DNA of 64,000 nucleotides from Nereocystis luetkeana (GCA_031213475.1 JARUPZ010000025.1:4446532-4510531), one strand, 5' to 3'; positions 25,314-37,371 are shown, numbered from the stretch's first letter. Notes: generated by a model not told the origin, from the letters alone. Numbers and translations: made by a program.

Positions 25314-28300
25314 CAGTAGTAGTAGCAGTAGTACCAGCAGTAGTAGTAGTGGTAGTAGCAGCAGCAGCAGTAGTAGTAGTAGTAGTAGTAGTAGGAGGAG
25401 TAGTAGGAGTAGTGGTAGTAGGAGGAGGAGCAGTTAGTAGTAGTAGTAGTAGTAGTCGTAGTAGGTATATAGAACTAGCAGTAGCAGTAGCAGAGCAGTA
25501 GCAGCAGTAATAGCTGTATCAGCAGTGTCAATCGGAGCAAGAGTAGCAGATAAAGGCATCTCACGAGCCACAATTGTATCCAAGAGTACGGTGTGCTTGT
25601 ATTCACCTGCTGCAAAATGCGCACTCCGATGGTCTCTCCTAGGATCAGCCCTTCTTCGCTGTCAAACCTCCAGTGGACGCCGTCCATTCCCCTGGCAGAG
25701 ACGGAACACGTTCGGGAGACATAGAGAGCGCGTTGCCGGGGCACATTCCGCGCCGTCTCGTGCTTGGTGGAGCATGCGTAGTGGCTGCAGCCCTCTACCA
25801 GCCGGGTTATGGTAGAGGTTGAGCGCTTGCGAGTCAGCACTTGTCTCTCGACTGGACTCCCCAACAAATTTGCTACCTGATATCGTCAAAGCCTACGTGC
25901 ACCCAACAATATTGTGCACACTAAATGTGTACCGATGATGCTGAACCCAACCTCGGGGCACACACAGGAACAGGTCTCCATCACCACGCAGGGCGTTTGG
26001 CCACGGTGGGCACTGTTGGGGGAGGGTACTCCGTCCTGGTAGGTCGGGCGGCCGGAGGTTGAGGCGACAGGCCATCCAATATATCATCCGGCCCGCTTAC
26101 TGTAGCTTACCATTCTATGAACAGACGCTTGGCCCAACACGACGCGCCTACTATTTTATGTATGTACTGACCTGCCGAGCGCGATATTCCCGGCCATCTT
26201 GTTGAGCTCTCCCTCGTACGTCAGGCACCCGTCGTAGGGCAGAAGGGCCAGCCCTTCGTCGTCGGGGAAGACGGGGTCATTGAAACAGTCGGAGCCTCGC
26301 TCCAGTCCGACAAGAGCCTGCGGGTGTGTAGTTGTTTGTGAGTTATATATTTGCGACTTAAGTAAAGGGAACGGGTGTTTATGCATAGTGCGAGTACGGT
26401 CTGCAAAACCAATCCCGAACATTAATGTTTGTGTCCCGGGGCAGATGAGGTAACCCGTCTTGCTATAATATGGCCGCCAAGTCTACCAACTCGCACACCT
26501 ACGAACGAACGCGAAGGATGTTGGCGATCGCATACGAGTCGCCCGGACACTCCTGTCGGACGTGGGGTTGGGAATATTTCTGGATCATTCGTAAGATTAG
26601 GCCACGCGTTTTACGTGCGGGGCATGGGCTACCTGTAGATGTTACATGAATGGCACGTACTCATCCGCCACCTGGGGCTACATGAAAGGCCCGTCCTTTA
26701 GCCTGCCTCCCTCTCTTGTTGCCGAACATACAGGGAACCATCTATGGTACGTGGCCGAGAGGATGTTGACAATGGTGACAACCTACGATACAAATTACTC
26801 ACCTTGAGCACCGTTGCGAAGGCCCCGTTCTGGACGGCGTGGCCAGCGGGGTAGGACGGGTGCGCTGGCGATCCGTTGGTCGATGCCTGTCACGTCGAGC
26901 ACCAAGAACAAGATGGTGGTACAGCTGTCGTAAGAAACTCGCCGGCGGCAGGATAATTATTACTGTCGTCTGCATTCTGCCTGATCTAGTTCGCGCAACT
27001 TGTATGGAACCAATAAATGTCGGAACATGTTCACGTTTCTCTCAATGTTTCGGACCTCGAAAGCTTCAATGGATTGACGCGAACCCCTGTTCTACGAGAG
27101 GACCACGACATTCTATTGTTCCACCAAAAGACCTGAAACACATATGATACAGAAGGAGCTCGCACATAGTAAGAGCGCGCCAGAGGACACGACCCCTGCC
27201 CGATACGGTGATGCATGTGCTAGCACAGAGCCAGTGTCGTTTCCGAGCACTGGAACATCACGGAAGGAGGGCGCGACAGTATCTATCCAGTATGTTCGAC
27301 ACCCACCACTACACGGAGCTACGTGTCCTGGGCAAGCGTTGGCAACGTTGAGCAGACGCGCGCTGCACACTGTGCAGCTGTACTTAAATTCACCTGGGAC
27401 AACATGTACGTGCGCTCGCCGTTTGCATTCAGCTCTGCATTTCTCGTCGCCACCCTCTCCAGCAATTCCGTGTTTTCAAGGAGGGACGAGTGGAATTCGG
27501 TGCCGAGCTTGCCGAGTAGGACATTGTGTAGGGTCCCGGCGACGGCCTGCTCCGTGGTCATTTCCACCGACACCACACGGATTTCATACGAGACGGGCTA
27601 TTCAGCCGGGAGCAAATCGTGGCTCCAATTATTATCTTGCAAACGAAAGTTGCCCAACAGAAATCCGGGCACAGAGAGAATTGTATTGACCGGTATCCTG
27701 CGTCGCACGGGACAAAATCGTCGACGTTGTGAAACGTGGAATTAACGCAAACCTCCATAGGCAGACTGGTTGATTGCCATTAACGGCTGGGGCTGACCAT
27801 CATTCAAGCGCCTACGCCCTTCGGCGTTTTCGAACCCCACCTACGCTAACTAGCGAGCCCTCACCTCCGGACGAGCGTACATGTGCACGTTCCACTTGTG
27901 GTACCACGAGGACCTCTGAGCCACCTCGGCACTTCCCAGAATCCTCATGACGTGGGACGCGCCGTAACTGACGAAGCCCTTCTGGCGGGTGCTGTCCGTG
28001 TAGGGGCCGTTAAACCCCCTTTTATCAATAGCCACCTCCTGGAAAAGGATCAAGGAGGCCCGGAACGCTTCCCTGCGAGGCGTTTCACGTGTTTGTCGTA
28101 TCTTATGACATGATCCGTGTTTTCACGTACTGTAGGCGACTAACGGGCTATAGTGAGATAGGCGCCGAACACTATGCGTCGCGCACATCCTTCCCCACGC
28201 GTGTATGTATGCGACGATCTCGGGTTGACAAATGGGGAGAAACGCATCACACGCTACGCATTGTGTAACCCCCCGTCTCGTTCCGGAGTGTGGAAAACCA

Positions 28301-31300
28301 ATTCTAGACATTGTCCCAACCTAACGTCTTACGTGAAAATTGTGTCGCTCTCTACCAGCCTGGAAAGGTCGCGGGAGTTGCGGACGTAGCGCTTCACCGG
28401 GTCCACCTCCGCTTCCACGGAAGGATTGGCACCATTCTGAGGAGAACAAAATCGGAGGCAAAGCTTTAGTCAGCTGGGAAATGGACAGAGAGTTTGCTGA
28501 TCGAATAAGGCATATTCGGCCGCACTAACATCGGCCCTTCCCATGCAGACTCCACACTACCAACTCCACCGAGTGACAAACAGCAGTCTTTCGTTCTCTT
28601 TTCATCACGACTGGTGGTTCGTTCGTTGTGCACCAACCTGAATGTTAAGCCACTCGTCGTAGTCGGTCATGTAGTCAAACCCGGTCGCGAAGGTAGTCTG
28701 CCGAGGCGTGACCGTGATAAGAGTCGAGAGTGAAGTCTTTCAAAAGAAACTGGGGTTTTGTACGTCATAAACGCCGGGGGGTCGGGGGGGGGGGGGGGGG
28801 GGGGATGGGAGGTTCATGGCGTGAGCAAAAACACAGAAAGAAACACACCGTACGCTGCCATTATGTCGCAGCTAAAGCTTCATTCCCGATCGCCAGATAG
28901 AAATGAACGGTTACGACAACGACAGAACCGATACCACCACAACCGGTGGTTTCAAGATATGCAGTATCTGAACAAACTAGCTTTCATTTCTCGCGCGTGG
29001 ATTAGAACGCCACAAACTTGAAACCCTCGCGTACTCAAGCCAACGACCGCGACACAGTCCCATGAATGACAGAGGACAGGGTCAATATCACGCCCCGCGA
29101 GGATGGTGGAGGCCGGTTACAGTGCAACTGACATATTCGGCCCCAAGCGAAGCGAATGAGAGCACAGAACACACTACTATTTGACTTGGCGGGAGGCTTT
29201 GCTGCACCTGGGAGATCAATGGCCCCGTCTCAGCACCGATGGCGATATTCCGGAAGAGCTGAGACTGTGGGTCGGCCTTGCCTTCCCCATCGACTGCCAC
29301 CCCGTTCATCGTCGCGAAACCCGGCATGGCGGCCAAGTTCTCTGTCCGTCATTGCACGTCATCACCAAGCGGGGGGTTTTGCACAATGTTGGTGAACAAG
29401 TCGGCAGGAGTGGTGGGTCGGACGATATTCCGTGAATGTTCATCGAGAGGTCGTAGTGTAGATAGTCTCGAATACACGGGTAACCCGAGGAAGAGCTGAC
29501 GTTTTCGCGGCCTGTTGTGTAGTCGGAAAGTAAGAAGCTGTTGCAACATCTGCAACATAATCCCAAACTCAACCAAGACAAGTACGCACCTGACGCGGCG
29601 ATGGTCGTCTCGTGCTCGCCGTACTTGGAGAAAGGCACGTCCCTCGTCAAGGACATCCAGTACGCCTCCGCCATGTTGGCAGCCTACGCATGCCCAAAGG
29701 GTCGGGGGGAGAACGGAGAGCGTCAATGAGCGTGTGCCGTACGAGATGGTAACAGAAGGTCTGGTCTCTGGACAAGAACGGAAGCCATCATTCAGCTCAG
29801 TCGCAAACAGGCCAGACCTCGCGTTTCGAGCACAACACACTTCAACATCGATGGACGTGCACGTCACCCTCTTCGTGACTCACCAGTTCCGTTGGGTTGA
29901 GCGCCGCCGCAGGAGGGGTGACTAGAGCCGAGCTATGGTTTGAAGCCAGCACGTTGCGGCGAGCGATGTAACACCAGGCCAAGAGAAAATCAAATGTCGA
30001 ACCGATGCACGGGTTGCAAGGAACGACAATGAACAAAGCAAGATCGGTGGGGGTGTAAGGGTTAAGGGGAGAAATTCATAGGGGGAGACGCAGCCGGGTG
30101 GAGCGTTTATGGGCTGTGTGGCAAGAATATCGATTTTTCATCGAGACGAAGTAAAGCTTGCGTACCGAATAGTTCAACACCGACGGAATGGCGGACGAGG
30201 AAACGCCAGGGGTCCTTACACATGACATGCCGGGTGTATAAGTATATACGAAAGGGTACTGCTCTGGGCATGCATGTACTTGGTACATGCACTGCTTTCC
30301 AGTTTCTGGTGCTCTATTCCAAAAAATTACAGGTACGTGCACGGTGCAGGGACAGCCTGAGCCTGGCGAATTCCCATCAGTTTTCTGTCCGAAGGCCGCC
30401 AAGGGTCGCGTCGTCCACGCTTGTTCTGTCTCCGGCAAGGCATGGCCGTACATTAGGGCGGGGGTCCCGTGGCCATATCTCTGATATAGACCTCCACCGA
30501 CCGTCTTATGAACATGAACGCACGAGTGGTAAGCATCGCCAGGGAATCATTCCGTACCTGGCGGGTCCGGTGCTTTCGACGGCAATGCCTCCAATGGGTT
30601 GAACCAAGTAACCAGCATCGTCTCCGGCGGGCACGGACTCGCATTTGTCTAAGGTACCTTCGCCGACGCACGCCAACAGGGTGGCATACGCGCTCGGGTC
30701 CACCTGGCACGAAACCGGTTCAACAACGGCGGGAACTGAAAAACATATCTGGAGGGGGGGGGGAGAAGACGAGGCCTCGCTCCTGCCCGGATGATCTTGA
30801 ATGACTAAACCGAAAGAAAGAAGTACAACTACGAATCGTATCGAGGATGAAGGCATTGAAACCGTTCGGGTTTTATTGTGATGCGTGATACACGCAAGCG
30901 CCTGCATCTGCCGCAAACCGCAAACTTCAAACGCAAGTCGTACCGACACGGGGGATATAGTCCCGTCCTGTAGGTAATAGTTTGAAGACGGGTATTACCA
31001 CCGGAGTAGTGCTATGTATTGGCGCTACGGGTACACACAGCTCAGAATCGATCGAAAGCGACACCCATGGAAGAAACATCCCGGCGCACACTCATTCCTT
31101 GTTCCTTGCCCTACAGGCGCGCATAGTCGCCGCAGTCGACAGCAACTACAAAAAAAAAACTAGCGGTGGCTAACGTCTCTCTCGCTTTGGGGTTCAAATA
31201 TTATACGATTTTAGTGTTTGTTTGAGTGAATGATATACAGACCCTAGGGTAGTTGTTGCAGTCGTGGTCATACCTATCCCAGGTCGTCGTGCGGTAGAGT

Positions 31301-31903
31301 CTTGTGGAAGGTAGCGGCAGAAGAGCTGTCTCCAGTAGTCACGTGATACATGGGTGTCGACGCCCTGAACTCGATGTTTCCTCACTCTCGCCGATGGCCA
31401 AGCACGTTGAACGCCCTTTCTTTTGCCTTTGCACCACGAGCCAACAGGTGCGAGAGCAGTCGGAACGAAAAATGCGATTTACGTGGAGCTTCGATACTAC
31501 AGCACCAGTACTAAATGTTTTCAGCGGTCGCACCCACGCCTGACCCTGTGGTACCGCGAGTCGCCAAAAGCGATCGACGAAGCTTAACCCACCGCGAGAA
31601 ACCGATATGTCTTGAACGGCGGAAAGGTGGGGCGTGACCCCGACATTTGACCCCAGGAACAACGCATGACAGGGCCGTTTCGTCATATTGACTAGCGTAT
31701 GACACGTAGAAGGCCTTGCATTGTGAAGTTTGATACAGGCGCAGACTCCGACACGTTCCCCTAGCCACCTTCTTACATACGTAGGGGGTCTTAGTACTCA
31801 CTGAGGCATAGAGGTCGTTGGCTTCGTCGGTCGGTGTGTGCCCGTGGGCGGCAGGAAGCGTTACAAGGCCCAACAGGGCGGCAGTGGCAACAGATCCTTT
31901 CAT
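24707..31903 (-). pseudogene. Vanadium-dependent haloperoxidase copy 2, disrupted
   Basis: Paralogue of the gene at 5263-13775 in opposite orientation. Exons in transcript order: 31802-31903, 31274-31426, 30558-30703, 29884-29932, 29590-29683, 29208-29341, 28638-28749, 28333-28436, 27865-28072, 27394-27546, 26803-26886, 26172-26317, 25607-25691, 24707-24850. Thirteen exons match copy 1 in length and phase; exon 7 is 112 instead of 111 nt. Lesions: in-frame TGA at 31382-31384; TAG as the last codon of exon 2 (31274-31276, CAG in copy 1); and one extra base near 28719-28720 that shifts the frame into a TGA at 28675-28677. All splice sites remain GT-AG. The pocket motifs KWNVHMYAR, PSYPAGH and R-GMDGV-H are intact, as is the signal peptide MKGSVATAALLGLVTLPAAHG. 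Most differences from copy 1 that I compared are synonymous, so the damage looks recent. Assembly error or a damaged allele is the alternative. Intron 13 holds a long AGT microsatellite. Confidence 0.88.
25090..25465. repeat. (AGT)n/(AGC)n microsatellite inside a haloperoxidase intron
   Basis: About 375 bases of AGT triplets with AGC, GTT and AGG variants, lying within intron 13 (24851-25606) of haloperoxidase copy 2. It creates artificial poly-Ser and poly-Val frames that should not be called genes. Copy 1 lacks it. Confidence 0.95.
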
Positions 31904-33010
31904 GCTGACAGTGAATACCGTGCTGGCCGGAAGCCCTTGACCTCGAAGGTTTGATCTGAAGCGTTAAACAGGCACGAACGAGGTGCACTGGTTTGATCAG
32001 CACGGTTTTTCAAGTGTGTGTGTTGTTTTTGTAGAGGAAGCGAGAAACCTCCGGCAGTAATCCACGGGATAACGCGTGGTCTCCGTATGCACAGGTACCC
32101 ACCTGAAGGAACCTACAACAGCTCTAAATGTTGGAGAACACAGTCGAAGAAGAACCGTGGCAAAATGATGTATAGGGAAAAAGAAAGGTTATCAGGAGTA
32201 CGTATGGATATATTTATATATATATATATATTAATTGCCTTATACAGCGATAGTACCACGAAGTGCACTGCTGGACTTCGATTCTCATCGATGATGGTAT
32301 GCCGAGGGGGAGGGGGGGCGGGACTCTTATCACGCACGACCGTAGTCGTATGACCACGGCTTCTCGCATCTCGGGAATGCCGACGGGACGGAGAACGTCG
32401 GATTTTCATCGTCCGGGCAAACATTGCTTGAACCAAGCGGCCGGGGGGGGGGGGGGGGGTACTCGATAGGAGAGTTGTACTCGATGCCATGAATGGCCGT
32501 AATCGCATGACCATAGAACCTCGCATCCCTACAATGCCGGGACAGATCATGCCGTGATTTACCGACCATGCAGACATTGCTTTCATCAAGCGCGCGAAGC
32601 ACCGTGAGGTGTCCGGCGACGCATGAAGGGTGAGCTGCTTCCTACAAAGAACCACTTCTGACGCGGACTTGCATGTGGATGACAGCTTTAACGAGCTAAT
32701 TTAAGTCCCGGCGAAGCCACTCCCAGAGACAGCAATGGGAGTACTATGTAACTAACTGCCTCGGGTGCCTTACCCTAAACACTACGTGATACGATCCTTC
32801 CAACTTGTGCTTAGTTAGGAAAGGTTGCTCACCTCGCACAAACGATCTAACTCGACAACCAGCGGTAACCGACCGCCAAAACGAAAAATCAAACACGGTG
32901 CCCTGGATGTCTAACTCAAGTAGTGAGGCATGTTATACGCTGTCGTTGCCAACCGACGCCGGCCCAACCTATATTTAATAGGGACAGGGGGAGATACAAA
33001 TATCACAAAA
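31904..33010. other. 5' flank of haloperoxidase copy 2
   Basis: Candidate promoter side of the minus-strand copy. No upstream motif shared with the copies starting at 5263 or 63853 was seen. Contains an (AT)n tract at 32215-32232 and G-runs (32298-32312, 32443-32459). No gene recognised. Confidence 0.4.
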
Positions 33011-33256
33011 GACGCGTTCTACGATAGAGGTAGCACATTTCCGCAAAAATCGTTCTGAATGGCGGGGATTCTCAACCCAAAATAGTCGCTGTGCTAATCC
33101 TGTTTCGATAATGACTTTTTCGTGTACTTGGGCCATGTGAGTATTCATCGGCATGCAATGTGATTTTTGCCGGAGTCAGTTTTCGAGTGAGGTTTGGAGC
33201 TTCTCAAAGGAGGAGCCTCAGATAAAACAGGGTTACCCTCTATCGTAGAAATACTC
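33011..33256 (+). mobile_element. MITE (GCGTTCTACGATAGAGGT family), copy 3
   Basis: The left end GACGCGTTCTACGATAGAGGT is perfect; the right end is CTCTATCGTAGAAATACTC. The 4-bp duplication aaaa flanks it (33007-33010 and 33257-33260). Same length (246) as copy 1. Confidence 0.85.
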
Positions 33257-34051
33257 AAAAGCGTCCAGCGTGTGTAGGCAAATAATACCAATCGGAGTCG
33301 AGGAGGGCAGCAAGCAAGCAAGCGCGACGAATTATTCATACAAAAACAACGAAGGGATGAAGGAAACAATGATGTGTCGTTTTCGGTCGATTGTGTGCCT
33401 TACGTATTTCCCGGTATCTCCAGGTAGTTCCACCACTACTATAGCTGACTACCACACGCTGCGAGCACACAGAGACGTCTTCTGCAACTCATGGCGCATC
33501 AACCCATCCCCGTCGACTGTACTGTCGTAAAAGAGGTCCCAGTTTTTTTTACTGGTGGTCTGCTACTGCGTGCCGCAGGAGTATTTACCGTGACGACAAA
33601 ATGTAACATCAGAGAGGGACCCCCAAACGGGGACGGAAAGCCCATATTTCTGGTCCATCCGTACAAAGTCTGATGAACTGAGACGAAGTGAAACAATCCC
33701 TTTCGAAAACAAGCAAACCTGGCCGATTTATCATACTTTTTGAGTGTAAAACGAAGCCGAATACTGTCTCGTAGCGTATTTTGGGTGGCCAGCCAACTAG
33801 CCGACTAAAGTCAGTTAGTTGACCGGTTTCGCAAGCCAACTAATACCTTGACCGGAACTCCGGCCAACGCACAGCCCCACCATTTTAGGTATTGAGGCTG
33901 GAGATAAGTTCCTCCCGGTCTCATGGTTGATGCCAATTGTGTATCACAGATCAACTGTCAAGATTGCGCCGAGATAAACTCTGGGTGGCCAGTAGAGCGA
34001 ATCATTCAATCGGACGGGCTTCCATACTTTTCGACAGAGCGGACAGGATGT

Positions 34052-34110
34052 TCTTAACCCCTTTAGAAGTGCTGTCTCATTTCGGGGACAAGCCACTCAA
34101 ATCAAGAGTA
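34052..34110 (+). repeat. Half copy of the palindromic CAGTCCCGTTTTGG repeat
   Basis: 'aacccctttagaag' followed by 'ctcatttcggggacaagcca' matches the left arm of the ~95-bp hairpin repeats at 42597, 58257 and 61881. The right arm is not evident. Confidence 0.45.
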
Positions 34111-34396
34111 CGGCCCTAAAAAGAAATCGTACGTACGAGTATGTATGTAGAGCAAACATCGAGCAGGGCAACGTGGTGACATTACACAGGTATTCCCTCG
34201 TTGGTTGTCATGCCCGTCAGTGGAAGAGGCACGTGGTTCTTCTCTAAGGTAGGCAGGGCCGGCACCCACACACAGGGGTTAGGGGTCAGAGTGGTGCTGC
34301 GCCTTTAGTCAGAGCCCGATAAGGATGGCATCCAGCCGGCTAACCGTTCAAGCCAGTCCAAGCCGATATATAAATAATAACATAAATTATATACAT

Positions 34397-34617
34397 ACGT
34401 GTATCACACCTGACATCAACTGGAGGTATCTGCCATGCAGACTTCAAGTTCATATACACCAGACATCAACCGGTAGTCCCTGATTGATGCCTCACTTTAA
34501 GGCTATGTGTATCACACCTGACATCAACCGGAGGTATCTGCCAATCAATGCAGACGTAAAGTTCATATACACCAGACATCAACCGGAAGTCCCTGACTAA
34601 AGTCTCACTTCAAGGCT
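34397..34617. repeat. Tandem duplication, 108-bp unit
   Basis: Copies start with 'gtgtatcacacctgacatca' at 34399 and 34507. Each also carries 'ttcatatacaccagacatca', so the motif 'cagacatcaaccgg' appears four times. Not coding. Confidence 0.8.
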
Positions 34618-35185
34618 GCCAACTTGCATGCCATCGTCTGCGTTCGAACCTATAGTAGCATCGCTTCTGACAAGAAAATGTTTGGGCTGAGTACATACAC
34701 AGGCGAGTGAGTGCGCGTGGTTCTTGTGGTTCTCGTTGTGTGGTACGAGCTTTTACGAGGGTATCCTATACCTTTAACCCATCCAAGCAGTACCTTGCGG
34801 GAGCGAAGATATTGGTGAACAGCGCCGAACTTAACGCGAGATTCCACTACGCAAACGTTTCCGGAGGGGAGGGGGGTCGTGGCGCCATCGAACGCGTGTT
34901 CGCTGCTCCTGCCATGTAATCCAACTCGATCATCCTTCCAACCTCCATCATGAGTGCACCTATCCCTGTTTGCCGCAACGATTTGAAAGTAGCGGATTTT
35001 CTGTTTAGGCTGTACAACAGGTTTCTTCCTGTCCTAGGCTTAAGGGCCAACTACTCGCCAGGTACCAACAGGTTCGGTCTACGGCAGTATCTAATACAAA
35101 GATGGTATTGTGTACGTACGTACAATGTACCACGAGAGGCGCCGGGGGTGCACATCGACTCCAGAGGGCATGGGCATGCTTCGGA

Positions 35186-35893
35186 CGGTATAAGATGGAA
35201 ATTTATGACCGCCCGGGTGTGCGCCTACGCCTGAAGGTGCGAATGCTGAGAGCCGAGGTGATCGAAACGTTGCTCTACGGTTGCGTTGCTTGGAGCCCGA
35301 GCAAGACTGATTACGGTAGGCTACGGGAGTTCCACCACAAGATGCTCCTCCGATGCATCGGGTGGCGAAAACGAAAGCGCGAAGACCACATTCTATCCTA
35401 TGCTAGCGCGCTTCTCAGGACAACATCTGAAAGCGTTGAGACGACGGTACGCAGACGTAGGCTCTTGTTTGCGGGCTTTGTGACACGAATGGGAGAGGAG
35501 CGTTTGCCGAAGAGGGTGATGTTTGGGGAGATGGTTGGGGGTAAGGGTTACTCCGGAGGACCGGAGTGGGACTGGATGAGGTACCTTGAGGAGGACCTCA
35601 AGGAGTTCGGCATCAAGCTCGAAGGGTGGCGCGAGGCAGCACAGAAAGCCGGCAGATGGTTCCGACGGGTCGAGGAAGGGGCGGAGGCCTTCATGCGGAA
35701 ATGGCATACAGATGAGAAGGAGGCATCGGCAGAACGGCATAGAATAGCTGCAACCACGACCACAGCCGTTGACGCCAACGCGAGTGTGCAGAATGGCAGG
35801 GAAGAGGGGGGGGGCGAAAGGGGGACGCGGGGGGGGGAGGGGAGGCGGTCTGCCCAACAGACTGAAGCCTGGTTATGGCCATCATCGTCATGA
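35186..35893 (+). pseudogene. LINE ORF2 C-terminal fragment
   Basis: Open for about 235 codons. It holds the region downstream of the RT palm: YGCVAWSPSKTDYGRL, RRRRLLFAGFVTRMGEERLP, and W-x-R-rich GRWFRRVEEGAEAFMRKWH. It lacks the RT catalytic core and an obvious own start, so no working protein is expected. It differs by only a few residues from the copy on the minus strand at 39677-40303. Confidence 0.8.
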
Positions 35894-36302
35894 TGCACTC
35901 CTTTCTTTGGGACCCAAGTAACTAGCATGGTGCCATCTGGGCAACTTTGCGTGTCTGTATGCTCCAGTGCCTGCCTTTGGTATTTTCTTTCCCCCCCGCC
36001 CGTGATTATCGCTTTTTTGTCCCTTCTTTTTTTTTCTTTTTTTTTCATTTTTCTTTCATTCCCGTTTGTATCTCTTTGTGTCTTTGTTAGTATGGTCCGT
36101 TTTTGCCTTTTTTTGCGTTTTGCCATCTGCGTCTGTTTTAGTTTTGATTTAGTTTTTCTTTTGCTTAGGCCAAGTATTATGGGAAATTTTTGAGACGTTA
36201 TTTCTGGCTTTTTCAGCGATCTCCGAAGCCCAAAAATCAGAACCATCTATTATGGGACAGGAAATCATCGATATTTTTGATCTCAGTTCCTGGAGGGGGC
36301 AA

Positions 36303-36357
36303 AAATCAGCAAAACCTCTCAGAACTGAGCTCAGTTCTGAGAGGTTTGGCTGATTTC
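36303..36357. repeat. Palindrome centred on GAGCTC inside the Harbinger-like element
   Basis: The arms 'aatcagcaaaacctctcag' plus 'aactgag' pair with the following 26 bases with a single mismatch, giving a 26-bp hairpin without loop. Similar 'agttctgaga' words flank it. Confidence 0.8.
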
Positions 36358-36506
36358 TGAGAACTGAGATTTTTCGTATTTTGGGTGCTACATCTCACTA
36401 CTACTGCCAGCCCACCTATCTACCTGCGCACCTGCCACCCGTCACCCACCACGCGAAAGCATCAAGCCGACGGCGGGCGGTAACTACGGCGCTTGTGTAA
36501 AGAGAT

Positions 36507-36625
36507 ATGGCTTCTCCTTCACATGGAAGCAATATTAGCGGTGGCAGCAGCAGCTGCAACAGCGGCACCAGCAGTAGCAGAAGCAGCAGCAGCACCGCCA
36601 GCAGCAGCAGCAGCAACAGCAGCAC

Positions 36626-36663
<38 letters not shown>

Positions 36664-36923
36664 GCAACAGCGATGGCGACTCGATGTCGCCGGCGCTAAT
36701 CCTCCCGTGTTTGGATGCTGAAACCACGCTCGCGGCCGCCGCTGCCTTCGCAACGTTTGAAGACGACGAGGAGGACGCTGAGACGCCTGCCGTAAAACGC
36801 TCGCGACGTGCCAAGCCACGCCCAGACTACAGAAAATCAACTTGGATGAAGATGCTACAGGCCGAAGCCAAGCTGTTGGACCCCACCTCAGACGAAGCCA
36901 CTTTTATACAAAACCACTTTTAA
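36507..36923 (+). CDS. Short protein inside the Harbinger-like element, possibly a transposase N-terminus
   Basis: 138 codons. Residues ~10-60 are Ser/Asn-rich, from AGC triplets. The rest is unique: an acidic patch (FEDDEEDAE), a basic stretch (KRSRRAKPRPDYRKS) and WMKMLQAEAKLLDPTSDEAT, then TFIQNHF and a stop. The W..ML......DP.S.EA pattern resembles the region just before the nuclease domain in Harbinger transposases. This is my inference from memory of the family. The catalytic domain is absent. Expression is unknown. Confidence 0.45.
36543..36671. repeat. (AGC)n microsatellite
   Basis: About 130 bases of AGC/AAC triplets, read as poly-Ser in the plus-strand frame at 36507-36923. Confidence 0.9.
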
Positions 36924-37370
36924 AAATCAGAACCCATAATACACGTTATATATTTTCACCCACACTTTTCTGTAGCCCGAAAACTCACAAAATAAAAAGC
37001 CAGAAATAACGTCTCAAAAATTTCCCATAATACTTGGCCTTAGCTTCATCTTCTTTTTTTAGGTTTTTGTCTGCTGCTATTAATAGTCTCCTTTTTGCTT
37101 CCCTGGTGTCCACAGTGGTGAAGTGCGTATGCTTGTTTTTTGTTTTTTGCCTCTGTTTTTACTTGAGGTATTTCTTCCACTCCAGAGTTATTGGAGCCTG
37201 TCCTGCGACCACGGACTGCATTGAATTGTGAGTTAATGTGAGAACAACAACAACAACAAACAACATCACCTGCCTGTCTGTGTGCCTCACGCGCAGAAGA
37301 GTCCTGCCGAACAGAGCTGCACCAAGTAACAACGGAGATGAGACGATGTGGACTCGTGTCGAAGAGGTAG

Positions 37371-37371
<1 letters not shown>

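Larger units (their letters stand above)
36168..37039 (+). mobile_element. PIF/Harbinger-like non-autonomous transposon nested in LINE A
   Basis: Perfect terminal inverted repeats of about 46 bases begin GGCCAAGTATTATGGGAAAT and end in the reverse complement. TTA is duplicated on both sides (36165-36167, 37040-37042). The LINE copies at ~39.4 kb (minus) and ~55.24 kb show the uninterrupted sequence TTTTGCTTAGCTTCATC, which proves the insertion and its 3-bp duplication. GGCC ends plus TTA duplication fit PIF/Harbinger. Inside are a near-perfect palindrome (36303-36357) and a short open frame (36507-36923). There is no DDE nuclease domain, so it is non-autonomous. Confidence 0.88.
35150..37266 (+). 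mobile_element. 5'-truncated LINE (copy A), interrupted by a Harbinger-like element
   Basis: An open frame ending at 35893 encodes the C-terminal part of a LINE ORF2: AWACFGRYKMEIYDRPGVRL, AEVIETLLYGC and HHKMLLRCIGWRKRKREDH, then LLFAGFVTRMGEERLPKRV. It has no catalytic box, so it is 5'-truncated. A pyrimidine-rich 3' UTR (35890-36167) resumes at 37040 after an 872-bp insertion. It runs to GAGTTAATGTGAGAACAAC and a short (AAC)n tail. Copy B (39189-40303, minus) and copy C (55209-55460) share the UTR and tail. Confidence 0.85.

Noticed and set aside
24944-25501. 185-codon frame rich in Ser and Val
   Set aside because: It is a direct translation of the AGT/AGC microsatellite in a haloperoxidase intron.
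28783-28804. Poly-G run as a possible regulatory G-quadruplex
   Set aside because: Simple homopolymer inside an intron of the disrupted haloperoxidase (just beyond exon 7 at 28749); similar runs occur at 32443 and 41178 without context.
34397-34617. Regular repeats that could suggest a CRISPR array
   Set aside because: Only two units of ~108 bases with internal sub-repeats, and the genome is eukaryotic.
36416-36840. Minus-strand poly-Leu and poly-Cys frames
   Set aside because: Antisense translation of the AGC repeat in the Harbinger-like element.
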